Shown piece after piece: positions 10,990 through 22,277 of a stretch of DNA of 64,000 nucleotides. The stretch's first letter is position 1, and each line of letters starts with the position of its first letter. Under the pieces are notes generated by a model. It was not told where the DNA came from. It did no database searches and saw only the letters and a list, made by a program, of their open reading frames with translations. The DNA comes from Chamaelirium japonicum (Eukaryota; Streptophyta; Magnoliopsida; Liliales; Melanthiaceae): NCBI GenBank assembly GCA_947650365.1, contig OX393550.1:70491978-70555977 (forward strand), given 5' to 3'. The translations under genes and the position numbers were made by a program.

Positions 10990-11640
10990 TGAAGTACAGG
11001 GGCGAGCTGGCACAAGGGAGGTCCCGGGCAGTCCGGTACAATGGAGACAGACCGGAGGAGGAGGGCCAGGGGAGGAGCGGTGGGGCGATGGGGGGCGACA
11101 GGGGGTGCAGGAGGGGGGCGGTGTGGGCTGCAGGAGGTGCAGAAGGGGGGCGACGGGGAATCAGGGGGTGCAGGAGGGGGCGACAGGTACTGCAAAAGGT
11201 GCAGGAGGGGGCGGCGTAGGCTTCCGGAATGCTAGAGGGGCTGCCGGAGGGGGAAATCGAGTATAGGAGGGTGCTAGAGGGGCTGCCGGAGGGGGAAATC
11301 AGGTGCAGGAGGGGCTGTCGGTGCGGGTGAGAAGGGAATCGGGTGCAGGAGGGCCTACCAGAGTGCTGGAGGGGCTGCCGGAGGAGGGAATCGGGTTTTA
11401 GAGGGGCTGCCGGAGGGGGCAATCGGGTGCTAGAGGGGCTGCCGAAGGGGGGAATCGGGTATAGGAGGGTGCTAGAGGGGCTGCCGAAGGGGGAAATTGG
11501 GTGCAGGAGGGGGCTGGAGGGGCTGTCGGAGTGCTGGAGGAGCTACCGGGTGCTGGAGGGGCTACCGGAGGGGGGAATCGGGTGTAGGAGGGTGCTAGAG
11601 GGGATGCCGGAGGAGTCGCCTTCACCGAGGAGAAACCTAG
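10990..11640 (-). repeat. Copia-1 C-rich leader minisatellite
   Basis: The region between the primer-binding site and the first coding sequence consists of imperfect repeats. On the plus strand they read GGAGGGTGCTAGAGGGGCTGCCGGAGGGGGAAATCGGGTG and variants; the sense strand is C-rich. All ORFs over it (Pro/Ser/Ala or Gly/Arg rich) are repeat artefacts. Confidence 0.85.
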
Positions 11641-11653
11641 AGCTCTGATACCA
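11641..11653 (-). other. Copia-1 primer-binding site (iMet tRNA)
   Basis: Minus strand TGGTATCAGAGCT directly adjoins the 5' LTR, the standard initiator-Met tRNA site of plant copia elements. Confidence 0.92.
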
Positions 11654-11793
11654 TGTTAGGAGATGACAGTTAGGGTTTGGAGAGAATGGAATACATCTCA
11701 TTGAGGGACTGAAGCGCAATATATATGTACATATATACACACACAACCCAACCCGACTGTACATATAACCCGACCCATCTCTATACATTAACA
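11654..11793 (-). repeat. Copia-1 5' LTR
   Basis: A 140-bp LTR matching 5,894-6,033 with about seven differences. Confidence 0.93.
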
Positions 11794-12283
11794 GCTTAAT
11801 ACATAATATGATTTATGTTTGCTTTACTAGGAATGTGAGAAATAGCCCAATTAATGACAAAGCTCTTGACATAAAAATTGTGATTTATATTCACATCGTC
11901 TTAGTTCATCAACTAGCAGGTCTTTGCACCAGGTGCAAGATGTATGAATACGCTCAGAAAGCAGTTGCACACTAATCAACAAGATAGCTTCTCATCATTA
12001 AGCTCTTATATCTCCCAACTGCCCAAGACTAGAGCCACAAAGGAAATAACATAGAACTGTTCTTCATCGGTCAATTTTCCCTAAAGATCATGTTAACAAA
12101 ATTAAGGCAAAACTTATTTGGCATCAATTCGTAATACATAACATTTTTTTTGTCTGATCGAGTAGATTCAAGAAATAGCTTAATTCGTGATAGGCACACT
12201 TGTGAGCACCAAACTTAGCTATTTCTTTTCATTACAGTTTAAAGGACAAGGGTAGCTTCCGAATCAATCTCGGCAAATCTAAG
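11794..12283. other. Low-copy AT-rich DNA between copia-1 and copia-2
   Basis: No gene or known element is recognised. It is part of the pre-insertion DNA and carries GCTTA at its left edge and CTAAG at its right edge as target-site copies. Confidence 0.4.
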
Positions 12284-12422
12284 TGTTAATGTATATACCG
12301 AGTCGAGTTCTATGTACAGTAGGGTCGGGTTCTATGTGTATGCATGTACTTATATATTGGGCTTCAGTCCCTCAATGAGAACCATTCTATTCTATTCAAA
12401 CCCTAGCCGTGATCTCCTAACA
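12284..12422 (+). repeat. Copia-2 5' LTR
   Basis: 139 bp, TG...CA, pairing with 17,357-17,495 and matching the reverse complement of the copia-1 LTRs. Confidence 0.93.
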
Positions 12423-12435
12423 TGGTATCAGAGCT
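12423..12435 (+). other. Copia-2 primer-binding site (iMet tRNA)
   Basis: TGGTATCAGAGCT follows the 5' LTR with no gap. Confidence 0.92.
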
Positions 12436-12459
12436 CTAGGGTTTTTCGCGCGATGACGG

Positions 12460-12880
12460 CAGCCACCTCCGGTCTCCCCCTCCACCCGGCAGCCCACCTC
12501 CGGTCTCCCCCTCCACCCGGCAGCCCACCTCCGGCTTCCCCCTCCGCCCGATAGCCCCCCCGGCCCCCCTCCTCCGCCCGACAGGCCCCTCGGCCCCTCT
12601 CCTCTACCCGACAGACCCCACCGGCCCCTTCCATCCACCCGATAATCCCCACGACCCCTCTCCTTCGCCTGACCGGCCCCCCCGACCCCTCTCCTCCGCC
12701 CAACAGGCCCCCCCGGCTCCTCCCCTCCGCTCGATAACCCCCCCGACCCCTCTCCTCCGCCCGACAGGCCCTCCCGACCCCTTCCCTCTGTCCGATAACC
12801 CCCCTGACCCCTCCCCTCCGCTCGACAGACCCCCCTGGCCCCTCCCCTTCACCCGCAAGCCCTCTCTCGGCTCCCCTCTT
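12460..12880 (+). repeat. Copia-2 C-rich leader minisatellite
   Basis: Repeats first of about 30 bp (CCTCCGGTCTCCCCCTCCACC) and then of about 35-45 bp (CCGACCCCTCTCCTCCGCCC with GACAGGCCCC) fill the leader before the gag ATG. The repeat unit differs from those in copia-1 and copia-3. Confidence 0.85.
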
Positions 12881-12895
12881 CTTTGAGTTTCCTCC

Positions 12896-13760
12896 ATGGC
12901 ATCTCCTACAATGTCGTCCATCGTTGCGATCTCTCTACCGCTGAAGGCGGTCACCTTTCAGTTGTCCTCGGCCAGCGACTGGCCTGATTGGTCGCTCACC
13001 GTCGAGGCCATGCTCTTCAGTCGCGATCTTTGGGGTCACCTCACCAGTAATGATCCTCCTCCAGCTGCCTCCTTCGGCTCCTCCTCTGTCACCAGTAGCG
13101 CAGTAGACAGCGCCGCGTCTTCTGCTGCGACTGCTACTGTCATGGCAGCCACAAATGCTGCTCTCATGTGGCGTCACCACGATCAGGCCATCCGGACCTA
13201 TCTTCTGGCCTCCGTTGCTCGTCTTTTCCTTGCTCCCATCGGCCGCCTTCCTACAGCATGCGCGATGTGAGAGTATCTCTGGGACCGATTCCTCCCGTAC
13301 AGTAGTGCACGCCGGCATCAGCTTATTTGTGACTCGCAGTCTACCCGTCAGGGGGAGCGTACGATTCAGGACTTCTTTAGTCTGATGAGTGCCTACTGGC
13401 ATGAGCTGGACTCCCTGATCCCAGAGCGGTATGCTTGCCCACTCTCTAAGGATTTTCAGTGCTACCTTGATAAGGGCCACTTGCACCAGTTCCTGGCAAC
13501 GTTTCGGCCAGACTTTGTTCTCATCGCTGCTCAGCTCCTGCACCATGAGCTACTCCCTCAGCTAGAGGATTCCCTGCTCACATTAGTCGATGAGGAGACT
13601 CGTCTTCAGACTCAGGGTACTCGTCCTCCTCTACTTGCTCCTGGCTCAGACAATATCCTCGCAGCCGGGTTCTTCGATTAGTCTGTCTTCTGTCACTACT
13701 GCAAAGAGCCCGGACATATGAAGCGTGAATGTCTCACACGTCCTCCATGCAACCCCCGCT
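12896..13760 (+). pseudogene. Copia-2 gag with zinc knuckle
   Basis: One frame runs from ATG 12,896 with only two stops. A TGA at 13,268-13,270 stands where EYLWDRF-type sequence continues, and a TAG at 13,679-13,681 lies just before the zinc knuckle. The N-terminal part (LKAVTFQLSSASDWPDWSLT) and SAYWHELDSLIPE are typical copia gag. The knuckle CHYCKEPGHMKREC (C-x2-C-x4-H-x4-C, about 13,691) is complete. Restoring neither stop is needed to recognise it. The coding continues less clearly toward the protease. Confidence 0.88.
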
Positions 13761-13959
13761 GGGGTTCGGATGAGAGGGCATCACGCTGGGCTCCTGCTTC
13801 CCGAGACGATCGATGCAGCGATCGAGGTGGACAGAGTCATGGACGTGGTCAGTCCTCCCTTCCACAACTTTGGTGGCGCTGCTGCTTATGTAGAGACTCC
13901 AGCGCCCACTACTGCTACTACTGCACCGTCTCCACCTAAGCCGGATCGTCTCCAGTGAC

Positions 13960-15830
13960 TTGAGGAGCTCTTACTTCTCCACATCGCCTCCACCAGCTCT
14001 TCGCCTGCTACCGGCCTGGCTGCCTCCTCTGGTACTGTTGCCCCTTGGATTTTCGATTCGGGTGCTTCCTATCATCTCACATATGACTCCACCGTGCTCA
14101 CCGCCTGTACTCCTGCTCCTGTACACATGGAGATTTGCACTGCGGATGGTACTCTTGTACCTATTCCGCAGTGTGGATCCATCACTCCTACCTCGAACTA
14201 CATTGGTCGCCTGACCCTATCCCATGTTTATTATGCTCCTCTTCTTAATATTAATTTGATCTCTATTAGTTCCCTCTGTGATTTTGGACTCACTATCACC
14301 TTTACCTCCTTTGCTTGTGTTGTGCAGGATTCATGAACGAGACGGGGGATTGGGCTGGGCCGTAGGACGGGGGGACTTTACTAGCTAGATCATCTTCATG
14401 TTTCTCATGCTTCTGTTGAGTCAGTCATGTCAGTCACCTCTGATGTCGACTTGTGGCACAGAAGGTTAGGTCATTTGTCCATTGATTGACTCAAAAACAT
14501 TTTCCATTCGGGAGCTTTGGGTTGTGTGTCCTTCTCTTCTCTCTCTATCTGTATGGGCTGTAGATTGGCAAAGCATCTGGCTCTATATTTTTCGGCTAGT
14601 GCTTCCAAATCTATGGCTCCTTTTGATTTAGTGCATTCGGACATTTGGGGCCCTGCTCCCGTTGCTTCCTTTACTGGTTTTTTATATTATGTCAGTTTTA
14701 TAGACGATTACTCTCGTTGCACCTGGGTTTATCTCATCCGTCGCCGCTCTGAGATTCCTCATATTTACCAGACCTTCACTACTATGCTTCACACCTAGTT
14801 TGGTCAGCACATTAAGACGTTTCGGTCTGACTATGTCCAGAAATATCTCTCCTCCGAGATGCGTGAGATTCTTCACACTTATGGTACTCTTCACCAACAG
14901 TCATGCCCACACACCCATGAACAGAACGGAGTCGTTGAGGTCAAACATCACCATGTCCTTGAGACAGTGCGAGCTCTCCTTCTGTCTGCTTTTGTTCTAT
15001 ATTCCTACTGGGCCGAGGCTGTTCTGACCACCGTCCACCTTATCAACATCACTCCGTCCTCCACCCTTTCTGGCACTAACCCGTACGAGCGGCTTTACTC
15101 CACATCTCCTGACTACTTCTTACTTCGCACCTTTGGGTGTACATGTTTTATTCTCCTCCCTCCCCATGAGTATACCAAACTCTTTGCTAGGTCTGTTCGG
15201 TGTGTTCATCTGGGGCTCAGTCGGAAGCATAAGGGCTATCGGTGCTACGATCCCATGGCTCACTGGATCCGTGTCTCTCACTATGTTTCTTTTGTCGAAG
15301 ACGTCCCGTACTTTTCTACCGAGTCCCGGGATCTTCCCTTATCTCCTACGTCACCCTCCATGCCTTTACTACCTTTCACCATCCCTGTTTTATCTCCGTA
15401 TCCTGCTCCTATACCATTGGTTGTGTCCTCTCCAGTTGGGTCTCCCCCACCCTCAGTATCTCCACCTCTACCTCCACCTCCATCCTCAGCACCTCCACCT
15501 CCACCCTTCCCTCCCACGTCTCCCTCGCCACCTCCACCACCACCTGTTACTCATGTCTATGTTCGTCGGTCTGCAGCTCCAGAGTTGGTTCACACTGGTA
15601 CTCTCTCGCCTGATGTTGCTGCTCCCTCCTCACCGGTCGTGGATCTTGTTCCTGTTAGGTGCTACCCGGCGCGCAAACATCCTGACAGATATGACTACTC
15701 TCCGGACAGTTTTGGCTACTCTGCTTTTACCTCTGACTCTCCTGACTCCTCTGGCTACTCTGCCATTGCCTCCTACTCTCCTTTATATCAGGCTTTTCTT
15801 ACTGCACTTCACCCCACCGGGAGCCCCAGT
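13960..15830 (+). pseudogene. Copia-2 protease, GAG-pre-integrase and integrase
   Basis: IFDSGASYHLTYDS (about 14,050) is the aspartic protease site. LWHRRLGHLSID (about 14,452) is the GAG-pre-integrase box. FDLVHSDIWGPAPV, FIDDYSRCTWVYL and EQNGVVEVKHHHVLETVRALLL are the integrase core. The Pro-rich linker at 15,340-15,560 separates it from RT. Stops at 14,334 and about 14,486 (TGA) and 14,796 (TAG), plus a frameshift near 15,820, break the frame. The uninterrupted stretch around 14,740 is the empty-site equivalent of the Cassandra insertion in copia-1. Confidence 0.91.
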
Positions 15831-17342
15831 CGTACCGTGAGGCAGCTTTACACCCAGAGTGGTGGCAGGCCATGTCAGTAGAGCTTGAGGCTTTTCAGCA
15901 GACCCATACATGGGATTTGGTGCCTTGTCCCTCAGGCGTGGTGCCTGTTAGCTGCAAGTGGATATTCAAGGTCAAGACTCGACCTGACGGATCTATTGAG
16001 AGACACAAGGCCCGCCTCGTTGCTCGTGGCTTCTCCCAAGAGTATGGGATTGATTACGAGGAGACATTTGCTCCAGTTGCTCGGATGACTACTGTGCAAA
16101 CCCTCTTAGCTGTGGCAGCTGCTCGAGGGTGGCCTCTTTATCAGATGGATGTCACCAATGCATTCCTTCATGGTGACCTCTCCGAGGAAGTATACATGGC
16201 TCCTCCTCCGGGCATTTCGGTTCCTCTAGGGCACGTTTGTCATTTACGCCATGCTATCTACGGGCTCAAACAAGCACCTCGGGTATGGTTTGAGCGATTC
16301 CACAGTGCAATTCTGGCAGTTGGGTTTGTTGAGAGATACTCTGACTACGCTCTGTTCACCCGCTCCTCCAGTCAGGGTATTGCTGTGCTACTTTTGTATA
16401 TGGATGATATGATCATCACCGGGGATGACAGTGCTACCATAGCTTTCCTTCAGCGTAACCTCCAGAGCCAGTTTGAGATGAAGGATCTAGGCCCTCTCCA
16501 GTACTTTCTTGGCCTTAAGATTGCCCGGTCAGCTCGAGGATTGTTGATCTCTCAGTAGAAGTACATCTCCGATATTTTTGCCAAGGCTGCTCTTACTGAT
16601 TCTCGTACTGCTAACACGCCTATGGAGCTCAACTTGAAGCTCCTCTTTACAGATGGTGAGCCTCTCCAGAATATCTCTTATTATCAGCGGTTGGTTGGGA
16701 TGCTCGTCTATCTCACCATGACTAGACCTGACATTGCCCATGCCGTTGGTATTGTCAGCCAGTTCGTTCAGTCTCCTTGCTCGGTTCATTATGCAGCAGT
16801 CCTTCGGATTATTCGGTATCTCCGTGGCACTGTCACTCGATCGCTGTTGTTTTCCTCCATATCTCCACTGGTTCTCCGTGCTTACTCCGATGCAGATTGG
16901 GCTGGGGATGTTGCTACTCGTTGATCTACCACCGGCTACTGCGTGTTCCTTGGTGATTCCATCATTTCTTGGCATAGCAAGAAACAGGAGTCTGTTGCAC
17001 GCTCCAGCACCGAAGCCGAATATCGAGCTATGGCTTCCACCACTGCAGAGATTGTCTGGCTTTGACGTCTACTACTCGACTTGGGAGTTAGGATTTCTGG
17101 GGCTAACCTCTATTCTGTGACAACCGGAATGCCATTCAAATTGCTAGCAATCCGGTTTTTCATGAGCGGACCAAACATATCGAGGTTGACTGTCATTATG
17201 TTCGGCAGGAGTTTATTGCAAACATCATCTCCTTGCCGTTCATTTCCTTGACAGAGCAGACTGGTGATTTTCTCACAAAGCCCCTGACGATTGCTAGATT
17301 TCGTCATTTTATAAGCAAACTCTCGGTACATGATCCACCGTG
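15831..17342 (+). pseudogene. Copia-2 reverse transcriptase and RNase H
   Basis: The RT landmarks [44 protein letters not shown] and YGLKQAPRVWFERF are present. The catalytic box reads YMDDM instead of the usual YVDDM. Stops occur at 16,556 (TAG), 16,922 (TGA) and 17,063 (TGA). The RNase H motifs [12 protein letters not shown] and NPVFHERTK (the latter in another frame) are recognisable up to [10 protein letters not shown]. The copy is decayed and clearly homologous to copia-1 throughout. Confidence 0.92.
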
Positions 17343-17356
17343 AGTTTGAGGGGGAG
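17343..17356 (+). other. Copia-2 polypurine tract
   Basis: AGTTTGAGGGGGAG immediately precedes the 3' LTR. Confidence 0.85.
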
Positions 17357-17495
17357 TGTTAATGTATATACCGGGTCAGGTTCTATGTACAGTTGGGTCG
17401 GGTTCTATGTGTATACATGTACTTATATATTGCGCTTCAGTCCCTTAATGAGAACCATTCTATTCTCTCTAAACCTTAACCGTCATCTCCTAACA
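17357..17495 (+). repeat. Copia-2 3' LTR
   Basis: 139 bp, TGTTAATG...CCTAACA; see the 5' LTR. Confidence 0.93.
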
Positions 17496-17735
17496 CTAAC
17501 AAGCAAAGAAAGAAGATGAGAGGAGACAAAGAAGCCATCCAAATTCTTTTGTGCAATATAGGCATAAAAAATAGAAGGCGGCTACTATATATGAATAAAA
17601 AGCTTCTCGACAAATATAACAACCAAAGAAAGAAAGTGACAAGCGACAAAGAAGTCATCCAAATTCTTTTGTGTAATGTAGGCATCTAAAATAGAGGAGA
17701 CCACTATAGATAATGAAAAGTTTCTCAATCTTACC
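17496..17735. repeat. ~125-bp tandem duplication
   Basis: Two adjacent copies share AACAA(G/C)CAAAGAAAGAA, GACAAAGAAG(C/T)CATCC and AAATTCTTTTGTG(C/T)AAT. The first copy starts at about 17,497 and the second at about 17,620. Confidence 0.75.
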
Positions 17736-18834
17736 AAGAAAAGAGACAATTGCTAACTGGAGGATGGTTACAATTCATAATATGTGGGAACTTTTGAGTT
17801 ACCTGAAAAAAAAAATCATGGAGGATGGTTACAATTCAAAAGTTCATGAAAATCAGGTCTCAACAGGAACTAGGCCATATTAATTCTGAATGGTGAGTGC
17901 TGAATACTGAAATACAAAAGACTGATAATTCTCATTATGTCAGTGTTCCATGATATTAGGAGCTCAAACTTGCTGGAAGCCCTCATTGTTCTTGTTCAAG
18001 CTCAATTTTCATATCCTGACCAGTCAATAATACGAGAAAAGTATGGTTCAGAAACAGTTGAGCATGCAACTTCTTCAAATAGAAAATAGGAAGTTGATAA
18101 TGCAAGGCATTATCGGCCAAACCAAATTCTCTAGAGTCCCAAAAGAACAAGCACACACTAAACTATGTAATCATAAATAAATTATTTGAAATAAAAAAAT
18201 GGAAACAAAAAAAGTGACAACAAGATAGCTTTCTCAAAAAGATATCATGAGATAGAGAAATAGTCCTAGAAGGCATTGTGTTGGATTCTTCAAAATGCCC
18301 TTACGTATGAAAGGCTATCCTGCAAATGCAACCTTTATAAATGAATATTCCATTATAGATAAATAAGATATAAGCTCATCATTTGTAAGTTTCCTTTCTT
18401 CCATTCATCTCCGTCTTCATTCTCTTTAATTTAATCTTCTTTTTTTTCTTTTTTAACCAGTACATTAGTGTAAATTTGACTTTGTGGATCAATAAAGTTG
18501 TAAGTCTATAGTTATTCTCTTCTTTTACTATTTGTATGCCAGAGGATAGCTATCCGATTTTGCCCATGGATTCGAGGTAAGTCATTCATGGATTCAAACA
18601 CAACCTATCTCAACCCTTGTAGCTTACATTTGCAGACCTGTGTTGTAACTTACATTCACGGATTCAAACACAACCTATCTCAACCCTTGTAGACATATTT
18701 TTGCAGTTGCATAACCCATGTATTGTCAGTGAAACTTATCGGGAATATATAATAGATCTTATTGGAATAAAACTCACACAGAAGCCCCACGGTCCTATCA
18801 TACCAAAACTAATAACCTGGTCATCTATAAAGTC
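17736..18834. other. Low-copy AT-rich DNA between copia-2 and gypsy-1
   Basis: No gene is recognised. A 41-bp phrase beginning GGATTCAAACACAACCTATC occurs twice (about 18,591 and 18,660). The right edge AAGTC (18,830-18,834) is the left target-site copy of gypsy-1. Confidence 0.45.
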
Positions 18835-20216
18835 TGATACAGCATGATCAGCATCATCAGATCATCGCCGCATCTTCGGTTCATCGTCGAAGACATTTAT
18901 TTACTATTGTTTTATTTTATGCTTGGAGGACATTACCCATATGGGATTTGTTCGTCGTTTATTTCAGTTTTTTGGTCATTTTTCTATGTTTTTGGCCTGA
19001 TTTCAGCACTTAGTACTATTTGTGTTTTTGCCCAATTCATGAGGGATGTCCATGATCTCATCCGAGGGCTTTTCGGATTGAATCCGGGTCTTCTCGGGCG
19101 AGTTTCTACATGATATTAATAAAATTCTGGGTGTGTGTTTGCGGGGTACTGACGGACGAGATTAGATCTCGAAATCGACGGTTAGATAGCAAAATAGCTC
19201 CATTTAGATGACGTGGCAAGTTATGGGCTTCAGTAGGGATTAAATGGGCTTATCTTAAGCCCAATGGGGCTTCTATTGAGTGTCGCTCCCCTTTCTTTCC
19301 CTTTTCCCGTGAACAAGCCACCCGGCCTTCCTCTTGTCCGCGCGGAAGAAGCCACCCGGCCTTCCTCTTCCGTCCCCTCTCTTCTCTCTCTCTTCTTCCC
19401 TTGTTTCTCTCTTTCCCTTGCCTTTCTTAGCCATTGCATCCACACCATCCACCTTTGATTCCTTTTAATCTTGGCCATCCAAAAGGAAACCCTAGCCTAC
19501 AAAAAGATGAAGAAAGAAAAAAGAATTCAGTTTTGATCATTGCTGAAAATTGGTGCCTCTTCGTGAGTGCTTCCGGGCGAGACGCGTGTCCCCGATCCTC
19601 GCCGCATCCGCGACTTCGCCTCGCGAAGGCTTTGGTGTTGATTTTCCGAAGGTTCCGGCTTCTTCCGACGACCGGCCTTGCTCCGTGTGCAGGATCATCG
19701 GCGCATCCTCGCAATCGACCCACGGCGGAAAGGCCCAGGCAGTATCTTTCCTTTTCTTTATTTTCCCCTCGCATCTGCATCCTTTTTCATTTGTTTCCAT
19801 TGCCTCCGCTCCGCATCGCAGCCGTCATCGTCCTTTTCCATTGCTAGTTGAAGCCCTAACTTATGCCTATTTACTAGATTTGCTATCTATAGTCTGTCGG
19901 TAACCCTAGCAAACATATTTACCTATTTTTAGTGAAAATTCTGATGCAAGCCTCTCTTTAAATTTCAATATCTATTGCTGCGATTTAACCTTTTATTTGC
20001 TGAAATTAGTTGATGATAATATTTCATATTTATTTGTTTAAGTCTTAAATCTGCTATATGTTGATTGCATGGACTTTTTAGAACTGCGTGAGATAATCTA
20101 AGTTTCTGTCCTTTTGAGTTATATGTCGCTATATTGATCACTAAACCTTAGTTATTGACCAAAGAGAACCCTAAACGGGTTTAGGATTGTAGTGTGCCTT
20201 ATTGGCGCCTGCATCA
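18835..20216 (+). repeat. Gypsy-1 5' LTR
   Basis: A TG...CA LTR of 1,382 bp. It includes the GC-rich patch 19,260-19,900, whose ORFs I regard as noncoding. The terminal 170 bp match 23,169-23,338. Confidence 0.88.
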
Positions 20217-20219
20217 AGT

Positions 20220-20232
20220 TGGTATCAGAGCT
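20220..20232 (+). other. Gypsy-1 primer-binding site (iMet tRNA)
   Basis: TGGTATCAGAGCT lies three bases after the LTR end. Confidence 0.9.
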
Positions 20233-20387
20233 CGAAAGAACCTGTTCAGGTTTCTTTTGAGTGCTGAATTTCAGCAAACACTCGTCTTCATCTTTGCTAA
20301 TTTTGCATAGGTCATAATCTTGCGTGCTTGAAATTGCATCTAGCGTTAGGATTGCATTGTGTGAAACATCTGCATATCTCATAACCC

Positions 20388-21720
20388 ATGGCTGATCGTA
20401 CCCATCTGCACCGGGATACCCGGAATCGAGGATGTTTTCCTCGGGGATCTCAACCCCGTGGTGCTTGGCAAGAAGCGACTCAAAATACTTTGGATCGACA
20501 TGCAACCTTGTTGCAAGAGATCACGGATAGGCTAGGATTGTTGTTACAAGATAGAGGCGTCAACCCTCATACCCGACCGGTCGAAGAGGACCCGGGAGGG
20601 GCAGAAGCCAATCCACATGCCGAGGGTCATAGGGTCGAAGAGCAAGATCGAAACCAGGGATTAAATCGAAATCCGATTCCAAACCCACCGCAGAACCAGA
20701 ACCAAGCCTTACCTCAGAATCACAACCGATACCAACCGCAAGATCAGAATCGAGCTGACTACCTTGAGTCACCCCCTGAGTCTGAAGCTGAGTTGGATGA
20801 GTCTGACGTGGACTTTGAACGAGAGTACGTTCAGTTCGATCGTCCCAGAAACCCTAGAGAGCAGCATGCGCATGATCAGTACGGCATGGAAGAGCGCCTT
20901 GTGCGAGCCCTTGAGAGATCCCAAGGTTATGGAGTCCGAGTCGACATCGATGACTTTAGGGGAAGCCATGATGCTGACGCATTCCTTGACTGGATAGAAA
21001 GCGTCAAGCACTTCTTTGAATGGAAAGATCTCCCTGACGATCGAAAAGTCAAACTCGTGGCGACTAAACTGAAAGGAGCCGCTTTAGTTTAGTGGCGAGA
21101 GTTGCAAACAAGTCGCCTTAGGAAAGGAAAGCAAAAGGTCGCAACGTGGGCCAAAATGCGTGATAAGATGCGACTGAAGTACCTTCCGCCTGACTACCGT
21201 ACCTCTCTGTACCAGAGGTTGCTTAGCCTGAAACAAGGCAGTCGAAGTGTACAGGAGTACACTGAAGAATTTGACATCCTGACCATTCGCAACGCCATCC
21301 CAGAAGACGACGAACAGAAAGTTGCACGCTATGTCTCGGGGTTGCGTTATCAAATTCAGGACGCGCTAGCAATGCAGACCATCCTCATTGTGATGGAAGT
21401 ATCTAGGCAAGCTCTCAAGGCTGAGAAAATTCAACAACGAGCCTTTAGGAGAGAGGTTGCCCCCCGAGTACCCCCAGGTGCCCCTTCAGCTGGAAGAGGA
21501 GCACCTCCTACTAGAGTTACCCCACCTGTTCCCACTCCGACTACAACTCCATCAAGAACCAATCAACCCCCTAGTCGGGTTGAACAATCCAGTCGTGAGT
21601 GAGGTGCGACAGGAAGTCGACCACCAGGAGCGACTTATAAATGCTTCGAGTATGGAGAAGTAGGATACCTCATCGCCCAATGCCCAAAAAGGAGACCTTA
21701 GACCCATCTGACAGAAAGTG
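20388..21720 (+). pseudogene. Gypsy-1 gag
   Basis: ATG 20,388 opens a Gln/Asn-rich N-terminal region. The retrotransposon gag domain follows: DIDDFRGSHDADAFLDWIES, VKLVATKLKGAAL, then after a TAG (about 21,090) WRELQTSR and KMRLKYLPPDYRTSLYQRL. The stop and a shift to the next frame (21,102-21,602) break the gene. The zinc knuckle near 21,638 is degraded: CFEYGEVGYLIAQC has lost the second Cys and the His. Confidence 0.88.
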
Positions 21721-21739
21721 AAGAGCCAATTGAGGAAAC

Positions 21740-22270
21740 CCTGAACAACATGGCTGAAGAAGGGCATGATGATGATCCTAGAGATGCCGAATATCAGGAG
21801 GATAACGAAACACACGATGTCGTCGCTGAAGCTGATGAGGCAACGCATGCACTAGTCATGCACCGTGTCTTGTCGACCCTGAAAGCTCCTAAACCAGATC
21901 GATGGCTTAGAAGAAACATCTTTCACATCACCTGTACGTCAAAGGGGAGGCATTGCGTCCTCATCATAGACAGTGGTAGTACCGAGAACTTGATCGCCCA
22001 GATCATGGTTGACAAGTTAGGGCTCAAAACAGAGAAGCTGGTCAAGCCATATAACTTGTCTTGGTTTAAGAAAGGATCAGATGTCGCTATCAAAGAGTGA
22101 TGCCTAGTCGAATACACCATTGGCAAGATGTATAAGGAAGCTGTGTGGTGTGACATGGCGCCCTTGGGCATTTGTCACATTCTGTTGGGCCGCCCGTGGT
22201 AGTACGACAGAAAGACAACACATGATGGGGAGAAGAACACATACTCTTTCTGCAAAGACGACTATAACAT
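21740..22270 (+). pseudogene. Gypsy-1 aspartic protease region
   Basis: The reading NIFHITCTSKGRHCVLIIDS leads into DSGSTENLI (about 21,970), the gypsy protease active site. KPYNLSWFKKGSDV and ICHILLGRPW follow. TGA at about 22,098 and TAG at about 22,199 disrupt it. Confidence 0.85.
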
Positions 22271-22277
22271 CACTTTA

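Larger units (their letters stand above)
5894..11793 (-). mobile_element. Copia-1: Ty1/copia retrotransposon carrying a Cassandra insertion
   Basis: Two 140-bp direct repeats (TGTTAGG...TTAACA) bound the element at 5,894-6,033 and 11,654-11,793. Flanks are ACTTA and GCTTA, a five-base target duplication with one change. On the minus strand the order is 5' LTR, iMet primer-binding site, C-rich leader, protease, integrase, reverse transcriptase, RNase H, polypurine tract, 3' LTR, which is the copia order. The two LTRs differ at about seven of 140 positions by eye, so the insertion is not recent. The gag domain is missing. The integrase is interrupted at 8,662-9,841 by a separate insertion, and several stops and frameshifts make the copy inactive. 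Confidence 0.93.
12284..17495 (+). mobile_element. Copia-2: Ty1/copia retrotransposon, same family as copia-1
   Basis: 139-bp LTRs lie at 12,284-12,422 and 17,357-17,495 (TGTTAATG...CCTAACA), flanked by CTAAG and CTAAC (one mismatch). An iMet primer-binding site follows the 5' LTR. Then come a C-rich leader, gag, protease, integrase, RT and RNase H in copia order, and a GAGGGGGAG tract before the 3' LTR. The LTRs differ at roughly a dozen positions by eye, more than in copia-1, so this is the older insertion. Several in-frame stops are scattered through gag and pol. Copia-2 is the useful reference for the family because it contains gag and lacks the Cassandra insertion. Confidence 0.94.

Noticed and set aside
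11041-11648. Gly/Arg- and Pro-rich ORFs as genes
   Set aside because: They follow the C-rich leader minisatellite of copia-1 in several frames on both strands.
18844-19113. A hydrophobic 89-codon ORF as a membrane protein
   Set aside because: It sits at the start of the gypsy-1 LTR; T-rich DNA easily gives hydrophobic readings.
19264-19903. Overlapping ORFs on both strands at 19.3-19.9 kb as a host gene
   Set aside because: They lie inside the gypsy-1 5' LTR defined by TG/CA ends, target duplication and primer-binding site, and have no domain.
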